A stretch of DNA of 64,000 nucleotides from Mytilus trossulus. Taxonomy: Eukaryota; Mollusca; Bivalvia; Mytilida; Mytilidae. The position numbers and the translations under genes were made by a program. The stretch's first letter is position 1. The number at the start of each line of letters is the position of its first letter. Location of the stretch: NCBI RefSeq assembly GCF_036588685.1, contig NC_086381.1:65293436-65357435 (forward strand). The letters run 5' to 3'. Below are positions 1 to 10,543 of this stretch, one piece after another. Below the pieces are notes generated by a model. It was not told the DNA's origin. It searched no databases and saw only the letters and a list, made by a program, of their open reading frames with translations.

Positions 1-21
1 ATTGTATTTTATAATTTTAAA

Positions 22-225
22 TGAGACCTCAATTAAAATATGATTGATAATTATATTAACCTTAAATGTTTACATATGAAGAAGCCAATGTTTTTTTTTC
101 TTATTTAAGGAATAATATATAGAATAACTCATGAGAAAATATGCCATAAACGAGTTGAACTCGATTGCCAAAATGAAAATACATCTCAATATTGACCTTG
201 GTAAAAATAAACGTTTGTTTACAAT
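22..225 (+). pseudogene. TLR relic (copy 0), C-terminal LRR segment
   Basis: This segment aligns by eye with the stretch of receptor F from about 40725 to 40905, which encodes the last LRRs before the LRRCT. Shared landmarks are GACCTCA, AATATGATTGATRAT, AAGGAATAAT, ATATGCCAT, CGAGTTG.ACTCGATTGCC and ATTGA.CTTGGT. Frameshifts, poly-T expansions and stops destroy the reading frame. Homology fades soon after 210. The rest of the copy either lies left of the window or has been lost. Confidence 0.8.
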
Positions 226-477
226 TTTCAACAACTTTTAGAGGGTCCAGATTTTTTTATTAACAAAGAAAGTGTAATGTCCTTCACTACATACTACATG
301 TATAATATTTAAGTTGTTTTTGAAATTTTTGCGATTCCTACTTTGTAGAACCTTTGAATTTACGCATTTCTTTTGTTTGTTTAGGTTTTAGGCGTTCCTG
401 ACAGAGACTCACAAACTTGAATAGTGATATTTTATTGAGGAGCTACGATTTGGTTTACAAACCTGGTCTGTATTATC

Positions 478-512
478 TATATTCGGTGTTCAAGTCTTGA
501 ACACCGAATATA
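478..512. repeat. Perfect 17-bp inverted repeat with a 1-nt spacer
   Basis: The arms are 478-494 and 496-512, and each reads TATATTCGGTGTTCAAG on its own strand. They flank a single T at 495. It sits about 30 bp from a reversed copy of a dispersed repeat. Between 226 and 477 I see nothing else recognisable. Confidence 0.85.
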
Positions 513-540
513 AATTGAAGAAAAACTCATTGAAATAAGA

Positions 541-750
541 TGAAAAGCTTTCATTCGTTATACACGACGGGTGCCACAACAAACCCTTCTGTAGCACATG
601 AGATAACCCTAAGTTTTTGTTTAGTGTTTGTCTCGTGTACTATTATTATTTGTCTGTGTGTCTTTTCTTGTTTTAGCCATGGCGTTGTCAGTTTATTTTC
701 GATCTATGAGTGTAATGGCTCTCTGGAATCGTTTGCACCTCTAATATAAC
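541..750 (-). repeat. Dispersed repeat family R1, reversed copy
   Basis: It is the reverse complement of the family also seen at 1545-1835, 22260-22440, 27240-27440 and 57005-57290. Shared blocks include GCCATGGC, ACAAACAAT followed by TAGTACAC, and the GAGGGACA/TCAAACTCATA box. A 69-codon open frame here has no recognisable domain and follows the repeat, so it is not called as a gene. Confidence 0.7.
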
Positions 751-1544
751 TGTTTTGAGGGATAATATACAATATCATTCAACAATATTTATGAATGATA
801 TTTGCTTAAAATTCAATCGTTCAACGTATACTAGACGCATGATATTGATGCCAACGTTTCAATTGATCTCCAAATGAATAGTTTAACTACTAAGATGAAT
901 ATTTTTAGCTAGTAGCATTAAAATGTTATAGCAAAAAGTGGTGACTTTCTATTGAAGGAACTCATATTTTATTTTAAGCTTTCTAGAACCAGATGTGAAA
1001 ATATCAGATTGCAGATGATTTTTAGGTGAACAGTTAATATCATAATGATATTATAAATAAAATGATATGTTTAAGAGTCCATGTATCACTCATAACTGCT
1101 CATTACTTACTTTGAACTTAGGATACTTTAATACTTGTATAATTGGCTATCATACGCTTAAATATATTCTGTAGATTTGACATTTGCGCCTCTGCATGCA
1201 ACCAATAGTTTTTATTAGAAACATGTAGCCGTGCGATGATTATTGGAGAACATTTAATTCTGTATTTAAATAAGATATTTGTACAAATATTTTACACATC
1301 CTGATTTCAACATTGTTTTAAAATTTTAGATCATAAAACTAACACTGCCTAATGCAACAGTATAATACAAATCCAGACACCGAATCGGAGTTTTGCACGA
1401 AAGGGATTTAACTCAAAATTGTATAACACCAAGTATCAATCAAACAATATCCCAAAGTACTGACTCCTGGGATGATGATACGTTCCTGTATTCATCGACA
1501 TAATGCTATTGACAGCTGACAAAATGAGCTAAAAAAAAACAACG
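751..1544. other. Gene-free stretch
   Basis: No coding frame or domain is visible. Near 1450-1500 there is a short degenerate match to the SINE-like R3 family (AGTACTGACTCCTGGGATGA). Confidence 0.5.
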
Positions 1545-1835
1545 AAAGGGCCAATCAAGACTGTATGGATATAAAAAAGGGGCGAAAGATACTAGAGGGA
1601 CATTCAAACTCATAAATTGAAAAGACTGACAGAGCCATGGCTTTAACAAAAAGAGACAACCAGACAAACAATAGTACACAAGGCACAACATAGAAAACTA
1701 AAGACTAAGCAACACGAATCACACCAAAAACTGTGGTAGATTTCAGGTCGACGGAAGGGAAAGCAGATCCTGCTCCACACGTAGCACTCGTCGTGTTGCT
1801 CATGTTATTTCAAACCCGGTATATAATCTAATTGT
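1545..1835 (+). repeat. Dispersed repeat family R1
   Basis: This is a forward copy of R1. It runs from about GGCCAATCAAGACTG through CCATGGCTTTAACAAAAAG and AAGCAGATCCTGCTCCAC to CGTCGTGTTGCTCATGTTA. The same ordered blocks recur at four other places in the window. I recall this repeat from mussel genomic sequences but cannot name it. Confidence 0.75.
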
Positions 1836-1872
1836 AATGTAGTAACAGATAATAAGAACATAGTGTTAAATT

Positions 1873-2185
1873 CAATAGACTATTTTTACTCCGGTTTATT
1901 TTTTTTTGACAGGTTACCTACGACATTCTGGTACTCGGTCAATTAAGAGCAAGGTATAGAAGTAACATCAAACATTTAATCGGTACAATTCTTGGGGGAA
2001 ATATACTGCTTCATATTTTCTTTACACGACAAACTCATTGGAAAATGGTAAACTTTACCCTCACATCACACCGATTATTTCTTAACGTTGCTCCTAATTG
2101 ACCGAGTACCAGGATGTAGTAGGTAACCTGGCGAAAAATAATATAAAAAGGAGTCAGAAGTCGGTAATATGAAAATAGTCTATTG
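1873..2185. mobile_element. MITE-like element with long terminal inverted repeats
   Basis: The ends are inverted: CAATAGACTATTTT at 1873 and its complement ending at 2185. Inside these, CAGGTTACCTAC, CTGGTACTCGGTCAATTA and GAGCAA recur in inverted order at 2083-2130. The terminal repeats therefore extend about 75 bp with few mismatches, around a spacer of about 150 bp. No transposase is present, so the element is non-autonomous. It is assigned by structure, not by family. Confidence 0.8.
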
Positions 2186-2189
2186 AAAA

Positions 2190-2480
2190 TGAATTAAGTC
2201 ATCTGTTTGACACGAACCACGATAACGAGTTCGACATAAACAAATCCATACCATATCAAAAGAAAGTGAATCATCAATAAAATATAAGAACATACTATAA
2301 AATTCAATTGAAAACGGATTGAGTCATTAAATTGACTACGATCATGAAGCACAAAAACAGTGTTCATAAACATTGATAAAGATAAATAAACAAAATTAAC
2401 AACGTAGCGATAATAAGAGTGCTCGCAGTTGATGAACGACTAACTAAAGACAACTAAAATATATCTTGTTTTCACTGTCT
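2190..2480 (+). repeat. Degenerate copy of the RT-element tail repeat
   Basis: It shares ordered blocks with 34620-34800: TTGAGTCAT or TTAACTCAT, AGAGTGCTCGCAGTT, and the AACTAA...AACTAAAA end. It is read here as a diverged fragment of the non-coding tail attached to the reverse-transcriptase element at 34.2-35.7 kb. Confidence 0.5.
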
Positions 2481-4652
2481 GGAGTTCCAATCAATACACA
2501 CATACGACGTCGTAATACGTCAATGCCAAAATATAAAGTAATAGGACAGGCAGTATCGTGTTTTCATAATTTGCGATGCATATTACATATCCATTGAAAT
2601 ACAAAGACAAGACACTTCGTACGAGTCAGAAACATTCATGTATTTTGAACACCAAATCAACATTAACGTCAACACTGGAAATAATCAATATGGAACGTTG
2701 AGTTGTCACTTTTGTTTTTCACTTTTGTAAAGTAATTTCCCTGGTAAAACTGATGTATCAATATGCAGGATGGATAATCATTGCTATTTCTTTTACATCT
2801 ATTTTCAAATGTTTCCTTGTGTAAATCACATATTAAAAGAAATAATTATTGTTTAATTGACGCAAATATTTGGATGATCCTTATAATTCACGTTTTTCTT
2901 ATTTCATGACTGTGTTTGTTTTATGTAGATTGGGGAGTTTCTTGTTGAAAAAATGTCTACATATTGTGTTAAATACTTATTCACAACTTTAAAAACCATG
3001 AAGCGACTTAAATTTCACATTAATTGATAGGAATATTTAGAACACGTTGAACTGCGTCATGGTATTCAAACATTGAGATACAATCAATTGACAAGTTAGG
3101 AAATTGGTTGTAAATGAATCATGTGAATATATTGGTCATTAACATGATTAAGCGGCAAAAATAAAATACTTAACATATTATGAATATCTTCCTTTCCAAA
3201 CCCGTTTGTTGATTCACCTTTAGTGGGAATGCTTTAAAATAAAAGTTTTAAAGTCATGGAAGGGACCTAATGAAATTCATTTAAGCTCAACGTTGTCTGA
3301 GTGAGATGGAAAATACTCATAAAGATACCAGGATTATAACTTAGTACGCCACATGCGCTTTTCATTTACATTAAATTCATTAGTGACATTTGAGTCCGAC
3401 ATATTCAAGGCCACCATTATCTATGTTATTTCTATCATAATTAAGTTAACCTTTGGTTCATAATAGCTTTTCAAGTTTAAATGCGATTTCCAAAAATTCC
3501 GTTCAATGGTTTTTTTTGGCTAAAAGTTTTGCTATATTAATTTAGTTAATATTAACATACAAGGGAGGGAGACAACACATTCGTTTTAAAGTAGGACTAC
3601 GATAAAGTATGCTCTAAGCGTTGAAATGACAAATTAAGCCCACTTCTTTTTTGAACTCGCACTTCAAAATCGTATGTCTCTATTTGGCTTTCATATACCG
3701 CCCAAATCGGCACAATCGCGTGCGGTAATACCGCAATGTTTCAAAGTTTTTGAACTATATCAATATGCAAGAAATTTGATTAAATTAAACATCATTTTTA
3801 CATTATATGTGGAGGACTTTGGTATGAAAATAAAGATGATATTTTAATTCCTACGCAGACAATAGCAAACATGTTTCAAAATGTTTTGTCAATATATCAG
3901 TAAATGATGGTTTAACCTTTTTTTGTAGTGATTTTTTTAATCATTTCAAAATAAAACCAGTACTTTGCGTATTTTGAAAAAAGATTGGATGCAAACTAAG
4001 AAAGTATTGCAGCGATGACAAAAAATCAAAACAAATCATGCAGTTCCGTTCCCACACTTTCATGACTTTAATAATGTTTTCACACGTATTAATTTTACAT
4101 GACTCTTCCGGCGATTTGCTGACATATTACTTGCTGCCTCATTCACAAAATATTTTTTTTTTTATGTTGGTTCAAATCAGTTCATAGCATTGGCTTGAGG
4201 ATGTGTAAGTATGATTTTCATTTTGTTTTTCAAGAGCAGCTCCCCAATTTTTCTAAAATGCGTTATGTGTATCTTTCTGACAATAAGACGATATAATTAT
4301 AATAGATAATCATAAATATAAATATTATGGTAAATATTAAATGCAAGAAGGCCAACAATCAACAACTTGGCAAAATCAAAATTGTATGAAGTATTTACTC
4401 TACGTATTTGTGAATAATAAGGGACTATCGTATAGACATCGCGCAATCGTCTTTTGAGATATTTCGTGTGAACTTAAGTCGACATTTGTCAATGGCAAAT
4501 TCAAAGATTAAACTAAGAAAGTTCTTCTCACAATGAAATCGTCAGATAATTTTACATCATCGATTTGTTACAGTCAAAAAACGGACTATAATCATAATGT
4601 AGCTTAATTATTTTTGTTTGTAAAGATGAATATTCGAATATTTTCTCTGCAG
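2481..4652. other. Upstream region of TLR copy A
   Basis: There is no gene. From about 4060 to 4340 it resembles 7999-8290 and 9900-10190, with shared GGCTTGA.GATGTGTAAGTATGA and TATCTTTCTGA boxes. The DNA before A and the DNA before C are therefore homologous and belong to the same tandem unit. An R3-type scrap (CCAGGATTATAACTTAGTACGCC) lies at about 3328. Confidence 0.6.
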
Positions 4653-7071
4653 GAATAATTTAGTACAGCCTTCGTGTTGCCTTTATGAAACAAGTTTGTT
4701 GCGAAAATTCAAAAGTCCTCGAGCAGGAAGCATGCCAGTTTGCGAAATGTTGTGAGTGCAGTAGAGTTCTTAGTTCAGGACTTTTTAAAGCAGATTGTTT
4801 TGATAAAAACCTGACCAATATCCTTAGGCTGACGAACAAACAATCTTCAGGATTTAAGGTTCCGAATAAAAATATTATTTTAATAGAAGATGGCATTTTC
4901 GAAGAAAATATATCATTGGAGTCCTTGGGTTTGTCCTGCAAAAGAATAAGTAAGATAAGAAAACACTCGCTCAAAGGTTTAATAAGGTTTAATAAATTTT
5001 GTTTCTTTAAATCTCAGCAACAACAATTTCAAATATGAAGACAGGTTTCAATCTTCAGCTTTTTACTATCTGCAGATCTTGGTAAAACATTTGCATATTT
5101 AAAGCACCTAACAATTTTGGATCTTTCTGGTCATAATGGCAATTGCAAGATGAATATACTTACACCGGAGACTTTTTCATTTTTACCACAAATAACAACT
5201 TTAACTTTATCTAAGTGCCATATACAATTTATTTACAACGGAACTTTGAAGAATAGGAGAAATCTATCCGAGCTCGACATTTCCTTTTATACATGTTTGC
5301 GATTTAAAGTGCTTGAAAATATCACTGCGGATTTGCAACAGTCGGATATTAAAACCCTTAAAGTAAACTATATTCATGGCTTGTTCGAAATAAGTGCAAT
5401 ACTAAAAACTTCAATCCAATTTGAGAAATACATCTCTAGAGAAATTCGAAGCCGATGGAAATCGTATTCAGAGAATAGAATATGGCGCATTAAAATATTT
5501 TCCAAAGTCCGTCAAAAGTGCTTCCTTTCGGGACAACGTTTTTTCCATTGGCAAATATATGCTAGATGTATTTGGTCTAAATATAACATTCCTTGATGTT
5601 TCGGATGCTTTTTCTGCCCACAATGTGCTCACAGGCTACTTAGAGGAATGCATTACTGGAAAATATACCGTAACACTGATTAACGATGACAATTGGTTAG
5701 TTTCACTCATGTCCACCAGCAGCAATTGGAACCACGATCAAAATAATTTCAAAGTTCCGGTGCCAGAAAAACTCAATACATTTATATTGAGATCAAGTGC
5801 ACTGAATTATGAAATACCAAGTTTTGGTTTTAGAAAAAATAGCATTAAAAGAGCTGGTTTCAGTGACAATGTCTTGCATACATGGACAGGACCGGTTAGG
5901 AATGTGGAAAATCTTATCTCTTTAGATCTTTAATCGAACTTTTGTTCTAATGTTTCAAAGACATTTTCCAGTGAACGACAACCTTTTAGGACTCGTTATA
6001 CCACATGACATCAACGGTGAAATTTTGAGGAATCTCAATAGCGTTGCTTATCTAAGTCTTTAAAAAAACAGAATAGCAAATATACCCAAAATGTTTTTTA
6101 GAAATCAACAGAATGTAAAAAGGTTAGATCGAAGTGAAAACCAGATCGAAAATATCGACTTTCAAGTTTCGCATATGAAAAAGCTTTTGTTTTTGAATGT
6201 TAAGAATAATAAGATATTAAAACTAAGTCAATCTGCCATGAAAGAGTTTGACTTTATCGGCAAAAGAAATGCAAATTTCACTGTTGATCTTGGTGGCAAT
6301 AATTTTGTATGTAACTGCGATTCATTATTGTTTGTCAAATGGATGGTAGAAACACGTACACATCTTCATCGACGAAACAAATATGAATGTAAAATGTCAA
6401 ATAACACTGTCAGTCTTCACAACCTAAAAGCAATTTTTAAAACGCTTCAAAAGGAATGTATGTCATATGAAGGAATAATCATTGGAATCACGACAGGAAG
6501 ATTGATATTTATTTTCATTCTTTTTAGTGGAATCAGCTACAGATTTAGATGGAAACTACGCTATCTTTACTACATGGTCAAAGTCAAATGGCATCAAACC
6601 GATAATGAATCCGACAATAAAGATGAGATAATGTATATGTATGGTGCTTTCGTGTCATATGCCGATGAAGATCAAACATTTGTCCACAATATTCTTCTTA
6701 ATAAATTAGAGAAAGATGTTGGAATTCAGTTATGTTTGCGCAAGCGGAACTTCTTACCTGGAAATGACATCGCCACTAATATTACATCCGCAATTCAAAA
6801 TAGCAGAAAAACAATTGTCCTTATGTCTCCACATTATCTAGCTTCGTACTGGTGTATGTTTGAATATAATATGGCTAGGATGGAGAGTATACATGAACGC
6901 GATTGTGAGAACATTCTTTTCCTGGTATTTTACGAGCAAATTTCTGTCTGCGATCTTCCACTACAAATACTCGAACTGGTTCATAGTCAATCATATATTG
7001 AGTATCCGCATGATGAGTACGGCGATGTTGTCTTTTGAGAGCAGCTTCCAAAGGCAATCAAGTCCCACTGA
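4653..7071 (+). pseudogene. Toll-like receptor pseudogene A
   Basis: It begins after the acceptor TTTTCTCTGCAG and reads, across several frames, as LRRNT, LRRs, LRRCT, a transmembrane segment and TIR. The longest open piece (6091-7038) carries the last LRRs, the LRRCT (VCNCDSLLFVKWM), a membrane span (about 6475-6540) and a nearly whole TIR with RNFLPGND. Lesions: frameshifts near 5000-5030, 5400-5420 and 5930-6090; a 115 bp deletion near 5072 relative to C; and TGG to TGA at 7036-7038, which removes the conserved FWEQL box 3 and the tail. Box 1 reads YGAFVSY instead of YDAFVSY. It is clearly a dead paralogue of receptor F. Only its TIR half remains in one frame. Confidence 0.95.
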
Positions 7072-8576
7072 TAAATACCGCTTTCGGATTGATTGTATAT
7101 ACTTGTTTACTGGAAAAACAGAACTTGTTGTTTGCATTGTTTGTGTTTTGTATTTATAGATTGATTGTTCTTACAACATATTAGTATTACCGTATAACGG
7201 GTTATTTTCGCGAGTAAGCCCCGGGGAACAAATAATTCGAAAAAAATGGCGGTATTTATTTTGGCAGATTCTTTTATCCCAATTAAATATTTTAGCAGAT
7301 ACTAAAATGGTTGTAGTTGAATAAGTTGTATAAATTAACAAACAATGGTCAAATGAGTGTTTTACTTACAAGTCTTATTTATGGATCATATTTTGATACA
7401 GTTAATTAAAAGAATACCCGTACTTAGATATTTGTCACAGGTGTACACACGTCTTGAAATTGTTCCGGTTGGTTAGTTAAGAAAGTTGCCGGACCTTTGA
7501 CGTGGTAATTATATTTTAATATTATCACTTGCAACTCTTCAACAAGGATAAAATACCTGACAACGTACCTTACATTTTATCACATATTTTATTATGTAAC
7601 CAAATAACTAACTAAAAAATTGCAGTCAGCGAACAATGGATTTTGCATTTATGTTTTTTTTATTCAACAAAAAACAATTATTGATCTGACGAATAGATGA
7701 TTTCTCTTACCATATCTATAAGCAAACAAACATCGTTATTCGTATTAGCATGAATCATATTGTAAATAGCTAATCTACAAAAAAACAATTTCCAAAATTT
7801 CAAATTCATCATGAGTTTTATAGTCCCTTTTCAAAAGGAACCAACATTTTGAGTACATTGTATGTTGAAAACTAATTAAATTCAACATGCTATGTAACTA
7901 AGGTTTACAAGCAAAGCTCGTAAGGTCTTGTGATATGTTTATGAAATAAATCTGACATTGAGCAATAAACCACAAAAATTTATTGGAGTATGTCCAAAAC
8001 AAATATAAATCCCGCTTTCCGTTCACACAGTGTGATATTGTTTTCATACGTTTCGTTTGTACTTTTATAAGATAACTCTTGAGTTTCCGCCTAATTCACA
8101 ATATATTAATACAAGTTTATGCAATTTCAAATTAGATTATAACATAGGCTTGATTATGTGTGAGTATGACTGTTTTTTTGTTGTTTTTGTTTTACATTTT
8201 TACATTTTAGAATTCAAAAGCCTAAACTGTCTGTTGGTTTATCTTTCTGATATTCATATAAAATCATCTTGAAATACAAAATAATTATATTTTGATAGTT
8301 ATAACCTCAATCTAAGTTAAGTTGATGTCCTTTGATTTTAAACGACTTATGATTTTGAGCCAGTTATTGTTTGAATTACACACCAAAATGTTTTGATAAA
8401 AAGAAAATAAGAAAGATGTTTTTTAACGGCATATTTGATTCTTCTATAATGACAAAGAAGTGGAGGTGGTGTAAACCTTAAACAATTTTGATAAAAGTAA
8501 CTGTGATTTATTACATTTGATGTTGAAATGATGCAAAATAAAATTATGTATATCTGCTCTATACAACAGAGCAGAT
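6678..8576 (+). repeat. 1.9-kb tandem segmental duplication, left copy
   Basis: The segment from inside the TIR-coding region of A to about 8570 recurs at 8577-10471, offset by 1899-1902 bp. By eye there is about one difference per hundred bases. It contains the 3' half of A's TIR and its 3' flank with two AATAAA motifs (about 7945 and 7964). The flank 7072-8570 holds no other gene. Confidence 0.95.
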
Positions 8577-8971
8577 ATTTGTCCACAATATTCTTCTTAA
8601 TAAATTAGAGAAAGATGTTGGAATTCAGTTATGTTTGCACAAGCGGAACTTTCTACCTGGAAATGACATCGCCACTAATATTACATCCGCAATTCACAAT
8701 AGCAGAAAAAACAACTGTCCTTATGTCTCCACATTATCTAGCTTCGTACTGGTGTATGTTTGAATATAATATGGCTAGGATGGAGAGTATACATGAACGC
8801 AATTGTGAGAACATTCTTTTCCTGGTATTTTACGAGCAAATTTCTGTCTGCGATCTTCCACTACAAATACTCGAACTGGTTCATAGTCAATCATATATTG
8901 AGTATCCGCATGATGAGTACGGCGATGTTGTCTTTTGAGAGCAGCTTCCAAAGGCAATCAAGTCCCACTGA
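8577..8971 (+). pseudogene. TLR fragment B (3' part of TIR only)
   Basis: It is the TIR tail of A, copied by the 1.9 kb tandem duplication. It starts abruptly at the codons for FVHNILLNKLE, so LRRs, membrane span and box 1 are absent. It inherits A's TGA at 8936-8938 in place of the box 3 Trp. It also has one extra A in the run at 8706-8711, which shifts the frame between RNFLPG and MSPHYLASYW. It has no promoter of its own and is non-functional. Confidence 0.95.
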
Positions 8972-10471
8972 TAAATACCGCTTTCGGATTGATTGTATAT
9001 ACTTGTTTACTGGAAAAACAGAACTTGTTGTTTGCATTGTTTGTGTTTTGTATTTATAGATTGATTGTTCTTACAACATATTAGTATTACCGTATAACGG
9101 GTTATTTTCGCGAGTAAGCCCCGGGGAACAAATAATTCGAAAAAAATGGCGGTATTTATTTTGGCAGATTCTTTTATCCCAATTAAATATTTTAGCAGAT
9201 ACTAAAATGGTTGTAGTTGAATAAGTTGTATAAATTAACAAACAATGGTCAAATGAGTGTTTTACTTACAAGTCTTATTTATGGATCATATTTTGATACA
9301 TTTAATTAAAAGAATACCCGTACTTAGATATTTGTCACAGGTGTACACACGTCTTGAAATTGTTCCGGTTGGTTAGTTAAGAAAGTTGCCGGACCTTTGA
9401 TGTGGTAATTATATTTTAATATTATCACTTGCAACTCTTCAACAAGGATAAAATACCTGACAACGTACCTTACATTTTATCAAATATTTTATTATGTAAC
9501 CAAATAACTAACTAAAAAATTGCAGTCAGCGAACAATGGATTTTGCATTTATGTTTTTTTTTATTCAACAAAAAACAATTTTTGATCTGACGAATAGATG
9601 ATTTCTCTTACCATATCTATAAGCAAACAAACATCGTTATTCGTATTAGCATGAATCATATTGTAAATAGCTAATCTACAAAAAAACAATTTTCCAAAAT
9701 TTCAAATTCATCATGAGTTTTATAGTCCCTTTTCAAAAGGAACCAACATTTTGAGTACATTGTATGTTGAAAACTAATTAAATTCAACATGCTATGTAAC
9801 TAAGGTTTACAAGCAAAGCTCGTAAGGTCTTGTGATATGTTTATGAAATAAATCTGACATTGAGCAATAAACCACAAAAATCTATTGGAGTATGTCCAAA
9901 ACAAATATAAATCCCGCTTTCCGTTCACACAGTGTGATATTGTTTTCATACGTTTCGTTTGTACTTTTATAAGATAACTCTTGAGTTTCCGCCTAATTCA
10001 CAATATATAAATACAAGTTTATGCAATTTCAAATTAGATTATAACATAGGCTTGATTATGTGTGAGTATGACTGTTTTTTTGTTGTTTTTGTTTTACATT
10101 TTTACATTTTAGAATTCAAAAGCCTAAACTGTCTGTTGGTTTATCTTTCTGATATTCATATAAAATCATCTTGAAATACAAAATAATTATATTTTGATAG
10201 TTATAACCTCAATCTAAGTTAAGTTGATGTCCTTTGATTTTAAACGACTTATGATTTTGAGCCAGTTATTCTTTGAATTACACACCAAAATGTTTTGATA
10301 AAAAGAAAATAAGAAATATGTTTTTTAACGGCATATTTGATTCTTCTATAATGACAAAGAAGTGGAGGTGGTGTAAACCTTAAACAATTTTGGTAAAAGT
10401 AACTGTGATTTATTACATTTGATGTTGAAATGATGCAAAATAAAATTATGTATATCTGCTATATACAACAG
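8577..10471 (+). repeat. 1.9-kb tandem segmental duplication, right copy
   Basis: This is the second copy of 6678-8576. Homology ends after ACAACAG (10465-10471), matching 8563-8569 in the left copy. The junction near 8570-8577 reads AGCAGATA, and a similar GATA occurs just past the right end. The short open frames at 8057-8272 and 9959-10174 are the same DNA in both copies and show no domain. Confidence 0.93.
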
Positions 10472-10543
10472 CCGATAAAAGAAAAAAAAAGGCCATAATG
10501 TCCATGATTTGTTCTGATGATTGCTCAAATATTTTCTCTGCAG

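Noticed and set aside
6875..7057. Minus-strand frame over the TLR A TIR, repeated at 8775-8957
   Set aside because: It is an antisense shadow of the TIR coding sequence.
8057..8272. 71-codon frame repeated identically at 9959-10174
   Set aside because: Its conservation is explained by the 1.9 kb segmental duplication; it has a non-ATG start and no domain.
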